From contig NZ_KB903834.1 of the NCBI RefSeq assembly GCF_000379825.1, forward strand, positions 505,704 through 569,703: a stretch of 64,000 nt of DNA, given 5' to 3'. The notes beneath the pieces were generated by a model. That model was given only the letters and a program-made list of their open reading frames with translations. It was not told the DNA's origin and searched no databases. Shown in pieces: positions 8,080 through 17,014 of the stretch (its first letter is position 1; each line of letters opens with the position of its first letter). The position numbers and the translations under genes were made by a program. Origin of the DNA: Longispora albida DSM 44784 (GTDB lineage Bacteria; Actinomycetota; Actinomycetes; Mycobacteriales; Micromonosporaceae).

Positions 8080-9828
8080 TCAGCGGGCCGGTTCCGGAGC
8101 GTAGCCACGGACGTCGGGGGCACCGAGGCGCGCGGCGTCGGCCGTCTGGTCGTCGGGCATGCGCTGCGACTCGCGCTCGGCTTCGACCCGGGCCACGTAG
8201 TGGGTGATCTCGTTGGTCAGCTTCTCCGGCGACCAGCCGAGGACCGAGGCCATGATCTGGGCGACGTGCGGGGCCGACTCGACGCCGCGGTGCACGGTCT
8301 CGATCGAGATCCGGGTGCGCCGGGTGAGGACGTCGTCGAGGTGCAGCGCGCCCTCGGCGAGGGCGGCGTACGCGACCTCGGCTGCCAGGTACTCGGGGGC
8401 GCCCTCGACCGGGCCGGGGTAGTCGGCGGTCAGCCCGAGGACGTCGAGGGACAGGGAGCCGTACCGTTCGAGGAGGTGCTCCAGGACGCCGACCGGTACC
8501 CCGTGGCGCCGGGCGAGGTCCGCGCGGTTGCTCCACATCTGCTCGAAGCCGTCCGCGCCGAGGAGCGGCAGGTCGTCGGTACGGGACGGCGGGGTGCCCG
8601 GGAGCCGGGAGGCCGCCTTGTCGACCACGTCGGCTGCCATGACCCGGTACGTCGTGTACTTGCCGCCGGCCACGAGCATCAGGCCGAGCATGGGCTCGAC
8701 GACCGCGTGCTCACGCGAGAGCTTCGAGGTCTCGTCGGACTCGCCGGACAGCAGCGGGCGCAGGCCGGCGTAGACGCCCTCGATGTCGGAGAGCCTGATC
8801 GGCCGGTCGAGGACGGCGTTGACGTGGTCGAGCAGGTACGCGATGTCGCGGCCGGAGGCCGCGGGGTGGGCGCGGTCGAGCTGCCAGTCGGTGTCGGTCG
8901 TGCCGATGATCCAGTGGCCGCCCCACGGGATGACGAACAGGACGGACTTCTCGGTGCGCAGGATCAGGCCGTCGTCGCCGGAGATCGCCGCACGGGGCAC
9001 GACGAGGTGGATGCCCTTGGACGCCCGGACACGCAGGCCACGGCCCGCCGTGCCGAGCAGCTCCGAGATGTCGTCGGACCACACGCCGGTGGCGGCGATG
9101 ACCGTGCGGGCCGCGACGTCGAAGGTCTCGCCCGACTCCATGTCACGGACGCGCACGCCGACGACCTCACGGGCGTCGCGGAGGACCTCGACGACCCGGG
9201 TGGAGGTGGCGACGGCCGCGCCGAGGGAGGCCGCGGTACGGGCCATTGTGGCTACGAAGCGCGCGTCGTCGACCTGGCCGTCGTAGTACTTGATCGCGCC
9301 GATCAGCTGGTCCTCACGCAGCGAGGGGAACCGGCGCCGGGCCGCGCGGCGGGTCAGGTGCTTGTGCCAGGGGATGCCACGGCCGTAGCCGAGGACGGAG
9401 GCCATCGTGTCGTAGAGGGCCACGCCGGCGCCGTAGTAGGCGCGCTGCCAGACGCGCTCCGTCAGGGGTACGAGAAAAGGAACTGGCCGGACCAGGTGCG
9501 GGGCCAGGCGGGTCAGCAGCAGGCCTCGTTCACGCAGCGCCTCGTAGACCAGGGGGAACTCCAGCTGCTCCAGGTAACGCAGGCCGCCGTGGATGAGCTT
9601 CGAGGAGCGGGAGGACGTCCCGGAGGCGAAGTCGCGGGCCTCGACGAGCGCGACCGACAGGCCGCGGCTCGCGGCGTCGAGCGCCGCCCCGACCCCGGTC
9701 ACGCCCGCGCCGATCACCAGCACGTCGAACTTCTCGGTGTGCATCCGGGCCAGGTCAGCGGCCCGGCGCTCCGGTGACAGCCGGCTGGCGGCGTAACGGG
9801 ACTCTCCAGGATCTCTGCGCACAACCAC
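8080..9828 (-). CDS. glpD: Aerobic glycerol-3-phosphate dehydrogenase
   Basis: A 582-residue FAD enzyme that oxidises sn-glycerol 3-phosphate to dihydroxyacetone phosphate at the membrane and feeds electrons to quinones. The N-terminal FAD motif is VLVIGAGVTGVGAALDAASRG, followed by the GlpD signature SSRSSKLIHGGLRYLE. The substrate domain has GTTDTDW, and the C-terminal helical domain spans roughly 400-560. The frame reaches an ATG at 9861 that abuts the start of the divergent protease. I prefer the GTG at 9828 because a GGAAG ribosome site lies eight bases before it. No glpF or glpK is adjacent. Confidence 0.93.
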   Translation of the reverse strand: MVVRRDPGESRYAASRLSPERRAADLARMHTEKFDVLVIGAGVTGVGAALDAASRGLSVALVEARDFASGTSSRSSKLIHGGLRYLEQLEFPLVYEALRERGLLLTRLAPHLVRPVPFLVPLTERVWQRAYYGAGVALYDTMASVLGYGRGIPWHKHLTRRAARRRFPSLREDQLIGAIKYYDGQVDDARFVATMARTAASLGAAVATSTRVVEVLRDAREVVGVRVRDMESGETFDVAARTVIAATGVWSDDISELLGTAGRGLRVRASKGIHLVVPRAAISGDDGLILRTEKSVLFVIPWGGHWIIGTTDTDWQLDRAHPAASGRDIAYLLDHVNAVLDRPIRLSDIEGVYAGLRPLLSGESDETSKLSREHAVVEPMLGLMLVAGGKYTTYRVMAADVVDKAASRLPGTPPSRTDDLPLLGADGFEQMWSNRADLARRHGVPVGVLEHLLERYGSLSLDVLGLTADYPGPVEGAPEYLAAEVAYAALAEGALHLDDVLTRRTRISIETVHRGVESAPHVAQIMASVLGWSPEKLTNEITHYVARVEAERESQRMPDDQTADAARLGAPDVRGYAPEPAR

Positions 9829-9861
9829 ACGGTAACTTCCACAGCCAGTTAACGTCTCCAT

Positions 9862-12045
9862 ATGCAGCCGGAATCACGCTCGGTCTGGCCCGTCGTCGGC
9901 GCCGTGTTCACAGGCCTGTGGATAACCGGTATCACCTGGTTCCTGCAGGCCGGATGGTGGACGGCGAGTGAGCTGGCCGTGACGGCCGGCGCGACGTTCT
10001 ATCCGATCTACGCGGCCGCGGTGACGGTGGGTAACGCCGTACTGGTGGCCGGGTCTGCGGCGTTGCTGCTGCTGAGCCCGAGGGTGCGGGTCGTGGGCAA
10101 GGTCTGGCTCGGTGCCGCACTGGTGCTGGGTGTGATCGGGCTGGCACGGGCGATCCCCGGGCCGTATCACGAGTGGTTCCTGGCGGCGCAGATCGTGCTG
10201 CTGGCCCCGTTCGCGTGGCGGGTCAGAGGCTGGGGCGCGCTGGGCCTGGCGACCGGGCTCGCGGTGGCCGTGCCGTGGGCGTGGGGCGGTTCGCTGGGCG
10301 GCTGGGTCGAGTCGCTGCTGGGCGTGGTCCTGGCGTTCGTGGCGGGCTACGCGGCTGGTGGCGTGCTGCGGAGGTTCCCTGGCGGGTTCTGGGCCGGTGG
10401 GCTGGTGGCCGGGGTCGCGCTGCTGGTCGTCGCCGCCGGGATCGGGCAGCCGGGAGTCAGCCTCACCCTGATGCTGCTGCTGGCCCCGCTGGGATTCGTC
10501 GCGAGTGTGCTGCGGGCACCGGGACAGATCGCCGCCATGACGACTGGCCTTGCGGTTGGGCCGCTGTTGTTCGTCGATCCGGGTGAGTTGTCACTCTCGC
10601 TCAACTTCGGATCCCGGGATGTTGGCTATTGGGCAGCGCTGGCGGTCGGCCTCTCGCTGGTCGTCGTGCTGATGTTCATCATTTTGTACGGGGTCGCGGC
10701 CCGCCACCCCCTGCCGCATCCCGCCGTCGCGGCGGCGATGGTGCTGATCGTCCTGGCCGGCGGCACGTTCGTCTACTTCGGACTCGGCCAGCCCGGCTGG
10801 CACGGCGACCGGCTGTTCGTGGTCCTCAAGTCCCAGGCGGATGTCGGCGGGCTGAAGGGAGCCCCGGCCGTCCACGAGCGGCTGACCAGCCACGCGGCGA
10901 GCACGCAGCAGGGGCTGCGCAAAGCCCTCGGCGAACGCGGCCTGAAGTACAAGCCGTACTACCTGGTGAACGCGATCGAGGTCTGGGCGAGCGACCCGGT
11001 GACCCGGGGCTGGCTGTCCTCGCGCAGCGACGTGGACCGGGTACTGGGGAATCCGGAGCTGAGGCCGGTCCCGGAACGGCCTGAGCCGTTGAAGGGGGAC
11101 AAAGCGGCGCCGTCGAGTCCGCTGTGGAACGTGGAGATTATCGGAGCCCCGGCGGCGTGGGCATCCGGGGCACGCGGGCAGGGTGTCGTGATCGGCAGCT
11201 CCGACTCCGGCGTCGACGGGACACATCCGGCCATCGCCGCCGGGTGGCGGGGTGGCAGCGACTCGTGGCTCGACCCCTGGTACGGGACGAAGACGCCGAC
11301 GGACCTGAACGGGCACGGGACACACACGGTCGGCAGCGCGGCGGGAAAGAACGGGGTCGGCGTCGCGCCGGACGCCCAGTGGATCGGCTGCGTGAACCTC
11401 GGCCGGAACATGTCCAACCCGGCGTCCTACCTGGACTGCATGGAGTTCATGCTCGCGCCGGGCGGCAACCCGGCCCGGGCAGCGAACGTGCTGAACAACT
11501 CGTGGGGCTGCCCGGTGCAGGAGGGCTGCGATCCGCAGACGTTCGCGCCCGCCGTACGGGCACTGCGCGCGGCCGGGATCTTCTTCGTCGTGTCGGCGGG
11601 GAACACCGGGCCGTTCTGCCAGAGCGGGCGGGACGTGCCGTCGCGGTACACCGAATCGTTCTCGGTCGGGGCGGTCAACAAGGACCGGCAGGTGACGTCG
11701 TTCTCCAGCCGGGGGCCGGTGGCAGGGCGCATCAAGCCGGACATCACCGCGCCGGGCGCCGCAATCCTCTCCGCCCTGCCGGGCGGCGGTTACGGCGAAC
11801 TGGACGGCACCTCGATGGCCGGGCCGCACGTCGCCGGAGTGGTGGCCCTGATCTGGTCGGCGAATCCGGAGCTGGCCGGCAACGTGGAGCGCACCGAGCA
11901 GATCCTCCGGGAGACGGCGAGCCCGGTGACGGCAGTGGACTCCGAGAGCCAGCCGATCGGCGAGTGCGGCGACACCCGCAACGTGACCGGTGCCGGGCTG
12001 GTGAGCGCCTCCGGCGCTGTGGCGCTCGCTCGCTCCGCTCGCTGA
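9862..12045 (+). CDS. Subtilisin-family (S8) protease with N-terminal multi-pass membrane domain
   Basis: A 727-residue membrane-tethered serine protease. Residues 10-310 contain eight to ten hydrophobic segments. Residues 315-400 (RLFVVLKSQADV... to ...VDRVLGNPEL) look like an I9-type inhibitor propeptide. The S8 catalytic domain follows at about 420-725. The triad is visible: Asp448 (SSDSGVDGTHP), His485 (NGHGTHTVGSA) and Ser651 (GTSMAGPHVAG), with oxyanion Asn581 (SAGN). Six or more cysteines in the protease domain suggest an extracellular location. There is no clear ribosome site at the ATG, which directly abuts an ATG on the opposite strand. The last codons run into a short repeated sequence. 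The substrate is unknown. Confidence 0.88.
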   Translation: MQPESRSVWPVVGAVFTGLWITGITWFLQAGWWTASELAVTAGATFYPIYAAAVTVGNAVLVAGSAALLLLSPRVRVVGKVWLGAALVLGVIGLARAIPGPYHEWFLAAQIVLLAPFAWRVRGWGALGLATGLAVAVPWAWGGSLGGWVESLLGVVLAFVAGYAAGGVLRRFPGGFWAGGLVAGVALLVVAAGIGQPGVSLTLMLLLAPLGFVASVLRAPGQIAAMTTGLAVGPLLFVDPGELSLSLNFGSRDVGYWAALAVGLSLVVVLMFIILYGVAARHPLPHPAVAAAMVLIVLAGGTFVYFGLGQPGWHGDRLFVVLKSQADVGGLKGAPAVHERLTSHAASTQQGLRKALGERGLKYKPYYLVNAIEVWASDPVTRGWLSSRSDVDRVLGNPELRPVPERPEPLKGDKAAPSSPLWNVEIIGAPAAWASGARGQGVVIGSSDSGVDGTHPAIAAGWRGGSDSWLDPWYGTKTPTDLNGHGTHTVGSAAGKNGVGVAPDAQWIGCVNLGRNMSNPASYLDCMEFMLAPGGNPARAANVLNNSWGCPVQEGCDPQTFAPAVRALRAAGIFFVVSAGNTGPFCQSGRDVPSRYTESFSVGAVNKDRQVTSFSSRGPVAGRIKPDITAPGAAILSALPGGGYGELDGTSMAGPHVAGVVALIWSANPELAGNVERTEQILRETASPVTAVDSESQPIGECGDTRNVTGAGLVSASGAVALARSAR

Positions 12046-12104
12046 ACGCTCACTGACGCTCACTACGTTCGCTCAACGCTCACTTCGTTCGCTGACGTTC
12101 GCTG
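12021..12104. repeat. Imperfect tandem repeat around the protease stop codon
   Basis: The block is built from repeated CGCTC(A/G)CT and ACGTTCGCT words. Two near-identical 19-20-base units lie side by side at about 12053-12092 (GACGCTCACTACGTTCGCT and CAACGCTCACTTCGTTCGCT). It begins inside the last protease codons and supplies their Ala-Arg-Ser tail and the stop. It is non-coding beyond the stop. Confidence 0.6.
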
Positions 12105-12345
12105 GGCAGCGCCACGTGGCCGCTACCGCGGCCACAACGACCCGGCTCCGCCGGCCTGCCGGCCGGCCGCCGGCTCCGCCTTCACGGGCCCCAGCCTCCA
12201 CGGCCCGCCTCGCCCCCACCCCGGCCCCCGTCCAGCCAAGGCTCACCCCCAGCCTCACAAAGCCCCCACCCAAACCTCAGCCGACCGGCCAAGCACGACA
12301 GGAAATGCGCCAGCTCCCCAGCGCACCCCGTGTGACCATGGCCCC
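12046..12345. other. 300-bp gap without a convincing gene
   Basis: The first 60 bases belong to the repeat block. They are followed by small palindromes (GCCACGTGGC near 12111-12120 and a run of GGCC/CCGG words near 12150-12175) and a C-rich stretch. Open frames here are Pro/Ala-rich composition artefacts. Only the promoter of the next gene is expected. Confidence 0.5.
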
Positions 12346-12813
12346 ATGACGACGAACCACGTCCGGCCACGCCCCGCGACCCCAGCCGACCAGGCCGAAC
12401 TGCTCGACCTGTGGGCGCTGCTGTTCGACGAGGACCCCACAGCGCCTGAGGAGCCGTGGCGGCAGCACGCGGCTGGCTGGTTCACCCGCTTCGCCGACGA
12501 CCCGGCCGGTGCGCGCTTCCCGGTGATCGAGGTCGGCGGGGCCATCGTCGCCACGGCGATCGGCACCCTCGAACTCGGTGTGCCCAACCCCCAGTGCCCG
12601 AAGGGGCGCACCGTGCGCCTCGCGAACGTCATCACCCTGCCCGGGCACCGCGGGCACGGTTACGGCACGGCACTCGTCCTGGACGTGCTCGGCTGGGCCA
12701 GGTCCATCGACGCCGACCGCGTCGACCTGAGCGCCACCCCCGAGGGCCAGCGGCTGTACGAACGGCACGGCTTCACAGTGACCTCGGCCCCGCGGATGAA
12801 ACTCATGCTCTGA
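12346..12813 (+). CDS. GNAT-family N-acetyltransferase
   Basis: A 155-residue GNAT enzyme that transfers an acetyl group from acetyl-CoA to an unknown amine. The acetyl-CoA motif is ANVITLPGHRGHGYGTALV (about 89-107), preceded by beta strands containing AIVATAIGTLEL and followed by the C-terminal RLYERHGF motif. Length is typical for a single domain. The ATG at 12346 has no ribosome site; a GACCAT box six bases upstream fits a leaderless mRNA. It converges on the two-component pair. Confidence 0.85.
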   Translation: MTTNHVRPRPATPADQAELLDLWALLFDEDPTAPEEPWRQHAAGWFTRFADDPAGARFPVIEVGGAIVATAIGTLELGVPNPQCPKGRTVRLANVITLPGHRGHGYGTALVLDVLGWARSIDADRVDLSATPEGQRLYERHGFTVTSAPRMKLML

Positions 12814-12831
12814 GGTGTGAGCCAGGACCTC

Positions 12832-14040
12832 TCAGCCCGCCACCGGCAGGCTCAGCCGGAACCGGGCTCCGACCTCGCTGCTCTCCAGGGACACCCGGCC
12901 ACCGTGTGCCTGCGCGATCCCGGCCACGATCGCCAGGCCCAGGCCCGAGCCGCCCTGGGCTGCCGCCCGGGCCACCCCGGCCCGGTAGAACCGGTCGAAG
13001 ACGCGGTCGGCGTGTTCGGCGGGGATGCCCGGGCCGACGTCCGCGACGTCCACGTAGCCCGGCCCGACCGTGACCCGCACCGGGCCCGTCGTGTGCCGGA
13101 GGGCGTTGTCGACCAGGTTGCTGATCGCCTGGCGGAGCCGCACCGGGTCGCCGGAGACCACAGTGGACACCCCGTCCAGCGTCACCCGGTCCGACAGGTC
13201 GTCGAGGACGATGTCTGCTGCCAGGTCGAGTAGGTCGACGCGCTGCCGCTCGGTGCGTGCCTGCTCTCCCGAGTCGATCTGGGCCAGCAGGAGCAGGTCG
13301 TTCACGAGGCCGGTCATCCGGACGGCCTGCTTGCCGATCCGGTCCATGATCTGGGCCGTGCTCTCGTCGCTGAGCGTCGGGCGCTGCTGCTGGTACATGT
13401 CGGCGTAGCCACGGATCGTCGTCACCGGGGTGCGCAGCTCGTGCGAGGCCTCCCCCATGAAGCGGCGCATCCGTTCGGCCGTGTCCAGGGCCGAGCGCTC
13501 CGAGGCCTGCCTGGCCAGCAGGTCCGCCTCCATCCGGCCGAGTGACCGGGCCAGCCACCAGCACGCGAGGCCGAGGAGCAGGAGCGCCGCCGCCGAGACG
13601 CCGATGTTGATCCGGGTCATCCGGCCGACGATCCGGTCGACGTTGGCGAGGCTCACCGAGACCGCCAGGTATCCGCGCGGGTCGGCGACCCTGACGACCA
13701 GCCAGTCGCCCTTCTCGAACGGCTGGCCGAGCTTGCCCGGCTTGACGTCCGGCGGCTTCTGGTCACCGGAGTCCAGTGTGGACAGCAGCTCGCCGTCCGC
13801 CGAGTAGCTCTGGACGACGAAGTCGCTGGGGAGTTCCTGCCGGGGCCGGTTGGCCGGGCCGGGGGCCGGCCGCTGGAGCATGCGCGCCCGTTCGGCTGTC
13901 GTCATGAGCCGCTGCTCGGTCTGCTTGACGAGGTAGCCGCGGAGCAGCCGGGTACCGGCGAATCCCGTGACGAACAGGGTGACCGTGACGAGGGCGAGCA
14001 CGCCGGCCACGAGCCGGAGCCACAGGGGTGCCCGCCTCAT
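12832..14040 (-). CDS. OmpR-type sensor histidine kinase
   Basis: A 402-residue membrane sensor kinase. It has TM1 at about 9-30, an extracytoplasmic sensor to about 140, TM2 at about 144-165, a HAMP-like linker, and a HisKA domain with phosphoacceptor His200 in FMGEASHELRTP. The HATPase domain shows the N box (NLVDNALRH, 308-316), the G1 box (DVGPGIP) and the G2 box (GGSGLGLAIV). Its ATG overlaps the TGA of the response regulator by four bases (ATGA), so the two are translationally coupled. The signal sensed is unknown. Confidence 0.93.
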   Translation of the reverse strand: MRRAPLWLRLVAGVLALVTVTLFVTGFAGTRLLRGYLVKQTEQRLMTTAERARMLQRPAPGPANRPRQELPSDFVVQSYSADGELLSTLDSGDQKPPDVKPGKLGQPFEKGDWLVVRVADPRGYLAVSVSLANVDRIVGRMTRINIGVSAAALLLLGLACWWLARSLGRMEADLLARQASERSALDTAERMRRFMGEASHELRTPVTTIRGYADMYQQQRPTLSDESTAQIMDRIGKQAVRMTGLVNDLLLLAQIDSGEQARTERQRVDLLDLAADIVLDDLSDRVTLDGVSTVVSGDPVRLRQAISNLVDNALRHTTGPVRVTVGPGYVDVADVGPGIPAEHADRVFDRFYRAGVARAAAQGGSGLGLAIVAGIAQAHGGRVSLESSEVGARFRLSLPVAG

Positions 14041-14714
14041 GCGCGGGGCGCCCGGAGGACGTAGCCGACCCCGCGCAGGGTGTTGATCAGGTTGGGGCCG
14101 CCGGTGTCGAGCTTCTTGCGCAGGTAGGAGATGTACAGCTCGACGATGTTGGCCTCACCGTTGTAGTCCTGGCCCCAGACCCGGTCGAGGATCTGCGCCT
14201 TCGACACCACCCGGCCAGCGTTGACCAGGAGGTAGTGCAGCAGCCGGAACTCGGTCGGCGACAACGCCAGCGGCTGGCCGTCCCTGCGCGCCTCGTGGCT
14301 TTCCGGGTCGAGTTCGAGGTCGGCACACACCAGCAGCGCGGACTCCTGGCCGGGCGTGCGGCGCAGGACGGCGTGGATCCGGGCGATCAGCTCGTCGAGC
14401 GCGAAGGGCTTGGTGACGTAGTCGTCGCCGCCGAGGGTCAGGCCGGCCACGCGGTCGTCGAGGTCGGAGCGGGCGGTCAGGAAGACCACAGGTGTGTCCA
14501 CAGTGGCGCGGAGCTGCTTGAGAACGGCGAAGCCGTCGGTGTCCGGGAGCATCACGTCGAGGATGATCAGGTCGGGGCGGTTCCCGCCGGCCGCCCGCAG
14601 AGCCTCGGCACCGGTCCCGACGGCGGTGACGTCGAATCCGGCGTACTGGAGGCTGCCGGTGAGAAGTTCCCGGATTTCCGGTTCGTCCTCCACCAGGAGC
14701 AGCCGGGTACTCAT
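14037..14714 (-). CDS. OmpR/PhoB-family response regulator
   Basis: A 225-residue DNA-binding response regulator. The receiver domain (1-120) has the acidic pocket Glu9-Asp10-Glu11, phosphoacceptor Asp53 in LDVMLPDTDG, Thr80 and Lys102. The C-terminal winged-helix Trans_reg_C domain (about 128-222) contains ALSPTEFRLLHYLLVNAGRV and the recognition region YISYLRKKLD. A GAGGAG ribosome site precedes the ATG at 14714. It is the first gene of a two-gene operon with its kinase. Confidence 0.94.
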   Translation of the reverse strand: MSTRLLLVEDEPEIRELLTGSLQYAGFDVTAVGTGAEALRAAGGNRPDLIILDVMLPDTDGFAVLKQLRATVDTPVVFLTARSDLDDRVAGLTLGGDDYVTKPFALDELIARIHAVLRRTPGQESALLVCADLELDPESHEARRDGQPLALSPTEFRLLHYLLVNAGRVVSKAQILDRVWGQDYNGEANIVELYISYLRKKLDTGGPNLINTLRGVGYVLRAPRA

Positions 14715-14852
14715 CGCGGCTCCTCGGTGACCCTCACTCCTTCACCTTAGTCATTCGCATGGCGGCAGCCAGGCACGATAAGGTCGCGCGCCACACCCTT
14801 ACCGAACACGAATATCGAACTCGCTACACGAACACGAACGGGGATCCGAACG

Positions 14853-15545
14853 TTGCGTACCACCCTGCCCCTCGCCGTGGCCGCCCTCGGCCTGATCGCC
14901 CTCGCCGGATGCGGCTCGCCGGCCGAGAAGCCCGCCGCACAGGCCTCCGCCCCCAGTACTCAGGCCGCCAGCGCGGCACCCTCCGCCCCGCCGCTGTCCC
15001 GGGTGGATCTCCGCCCGCGCGTGAAGGCCGCGGCCCTGACCGCCGAGGACTGGACGGCCGCTGGCAACGCCGGCCAGCCAGAGTCCGAGAAGGTGGACCC
15101 GTCTGCCTCCCCGAGGGTCCTGGGGTGGTGTGACCCCCGGATCTCCAGTGACGACGACATTCTCGTCGAGTTCGAGCGCAAGTGGTCCGGAGCGACGTCG
15201 GACACCCTGGGGTACGGCAAGTCCATCGCGGCCACCATCATCGAGGAGGCGAAGAAGGCCATGTCCGTCTGCTCCGACTACGACAGGGGCACCTCCAAGG
15301 TCTCCGTGGCCAGCGAGTTCACCGTGCCAGCTCAGCCGGGCGTCACCGCGCAGCACAGTTACTGCGTGACCGCCAGGTTCGACAAGGGCACCACCAACAG
15401 CGCGTGCTTCGTGATCCTCGCCCGGGACGTGCCCGGCGGCACGATCGTGAGCAGGACACACGTCCAGAGTGGCAGTGTGGACAATGCCAAGGAGTTCCTC
15501 AGCGAACTCATCCCGGCTCTCGCCGCCAACATCACCAAGGCCTGA
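14853..15545 (+). CDS. Secreted lipoprotein of unknown function (DUF3558-like size)
   Basis: A 230-residue predicted lipoprotein. The signal peptide is MRTTLPLAVAALGLIALAGC with lipobox LAGC (Cys20). A Pro/Ala/Ser linker leads to a globular domain of about 165 residues with four cysteines (GWCDPR, SVCSDY, HSYCVT, NSACFV), which can form two disulfides. I do not recognise the domain. The size and cysteines resemble mycobacterial-type DUF3558 lipoproteins, but only loosely. The start codon is TTG at 14853, the only one that gives an intact signal peptide; the upstream GGGG is a weak ribosome site. Confidence 0.65.
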   Translation: MRTTLPLAVAALGLIALAGCGSPAEKPAAQASAPSTQAASAAPSAPPLSRVDLRPRVKAAALTAEDWTAAGNAGQPESEKVDPSASPRVLGWCDPRISSDDDILVEFERKWSGATSDTLGYGKSIAATIIEEAKKAMSVCSDYDRGTSKVSVASEFTVPAQPGVTAQHSYCVTARFDKGTTNSACFVILARDVPGGTIVSRTHVQSGSVDNAKEFLSELIPALAANITKA

Positions 15546-15567
15546 CCAGCCGGCTCAGCCCCGTACG

Positions 15568-16953
15568 TCACATGTCCTCGAGTTCGCGGCCACGGGTCTC
15601 GGTGACCGCGCGGAACACGAAGACCAGGGCGAGCAGGGCGAACACTGTGTACAGCCCGTAGGCGAGGACGAGGCTCACGTTCGACAGCGGCGGGAAGGTG
15701 ACCGTGATCAGCCAGTTGGCCACCCACTGGGCCGCCGCCGCGACCGCCAGCGCTGTCGCGCGGATCTTGTTGTTGAACATCTCGCCGAGCAGTACCCAGA
15801 CCACCGGGCCCCAGCTCATGCCGAAGGCGAAGACGTAGACGTTGGCCGCGACCAGTGCGGCGTTGCCGGCCAGCGGGCCGAGGACGAGGTCCTTGCCGGA
15901 GCCGGTCGCCGTGCTGAACGCCCAGGCCATCGTGCCGAGCGAGAGCACCATGCCGGCCGCGCCGATCAGGAGCAGCGGTTTGCGGCCGATCCGGTCGATC
16001 AGCGCGATCGCGACCAGGGTGGTGACGATGTTGACGATCGACGTGATGACGGAGGTGAGCATCGCGTCGGACTCGGTGAAACCGACGGCCTGCCAGAGCG
16101 TCGTCGAGTAGTAGAAGATCACGTTGATCCCGACGAACTGCTGGAAGGCCGACAGCAGGATGCCGACCCAGACGATCGGCAGCAGGCCGAGCACCGGGCC
16201 GCGCAGCGACTTCAGGTTCACCACCTGGTCGCCGCCGGCCAGGGACTTCACGATCTCCGAGAGGCGTACCTCGACGTCGCCGCCGACGAAGCGCTTGAGG
16301 ACCCGGCGCGCCCCGTCCAGATCTTTGATCTTCACCAGGTACCGGGGCGACTCGGGAATCTGGAGGGCCAGGACGCCGTACACGAGTGCCGGGAGCAGCG
16401 CCGAGGCGAACATCCACCGCCATGCCGTCCCGCCCCACGGTGCCTCACCGCTCGCGCCGCCCGAGACGTCGGCGATGACGTAGTCGACGAGCAGCGAGGC
16501 GAAGATCCCGCACACGATCGCGAGTTGTTGCAGTGAGCCGAGCCTGCCCCGGATGTCGGCGGGGGCGATCTCCGCGATGTAGGCGGGCGCGATCACGGAG
16601 GCGGCCCCGATCGCGAAGCCGCCGACGAGCCGCCAGAAGGTGAGGCTGACCGGGCCGACGGCCAGCGCCGACCCGACGGCGCTGATCGCGAACAGCGAGG
16701 CCGCGACGACCATCACCCGCAGCCGTCCCCAGCGGTCGGCCAGCGGGCCCGCGTACCAGGCGCCGGCCGCGCAGCCGAGCAGCGCAGACGAGACGACGAA
16801 GCCGAGGACGGTCGACGACAGGTTGAACTCGGTCTCGATGGCGTCCACCGCACCGTTGATGACGGCCGTGTCGTAGCCGAACAGGAAGCCGCCCAGTGCC
16901 GCCGCGCCGGCCACGAAGACGACCGCCCCGCTACGCTCCGGATGACTCGTCAT
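15568..16953 (-). CDS. MFS sugar porter (sugar:proton symporter family)
   Basis: A 461-residue, 12-helix major facilitator of the sugar-porter family, likely importing a monosaccharide with protons. Family marks are GFLFGYDTAVINGAV in helix 1, ADRWGRLRVM in loop 2-3, PESPRYLVK after helix 6, QQFVGINVIFYYS in helix 7, DRIGRKPLLL in loop 8-9 and the terminal ETRGRELEDM (PETKG-type). The frame extends upstream, but the ATG at 16953 sits 11 bases after GGAAAAGG and begins just before helix 1. It is divergent from the murL operon; no regulatory link is seen. Confidence 0.9.
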   Translation of the reverse strand: MTSHPERSGAVVFVAGAAALGGFLFGYDTAVINGAVDAIETEFNLSSTVLGFVVSSALLGCAAGAWYAGPLADRWGRLRVMVVAASLFAISAVGSALAVGPVSLTFWRLVGGFAIGAASVIAPAYIAEIAPADIRGRLGSLQQLAIVCGIFASLLVDYVIADVSGGASGEAPWGGTAWRWMFASALLPALVYGVLALQIPESPRYLVKIKDLDGARRVLKRFVGGDVEVRLSEIVKSLAGGDQVVNLKSLRGPVLGLLPIVWVGILLSAFQQFVGINVIFYYSTTLWQAVGFTESDAMLTSVITSIVNIVTTLVAIALIDRIGRKPLLLIGAAGMVLSLGTMAWAFSTATGSGKDLVLGPLAGNAALVAANVYVFAFGMSWGPVVWVLLGEMFNNKIRATALAVAAAAQWVANWLITVTFPPLSNVSLVLAYGLYTVFALLALVFVFRAVTETRGRELEDM

Positions 16954-17001
16954 GCTTTGTCCAGCCTTTTCCGGTTCAGCCATACCCGGACGGTACCCGG
17001 C

Positions 17002-17007
17002 TAGGCT
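17002..17007 (+). promoter_or_regulatory. -10 box (TAGGCT) for the leaderless murL operon
   Basis: TAGGCT is followed by seven bases and the ATG at 17015, so the operon mRNA probably starts at the start codon of its first gene. Confidence 0.6.
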
Positions 17008-17014
17008 GCATCGC

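Noticed and set aside
10591..12063. 490-residue minus-strand frame opposite the subtilase
   Set aside because: It lies opposite the catalytic domain and has no hydrophobic core or motif.
12116..12349. 77-residue Pro/Ala-rich frame
   Set aside because: Composition artefact of a C-rich region; no ribosome site or promoter.
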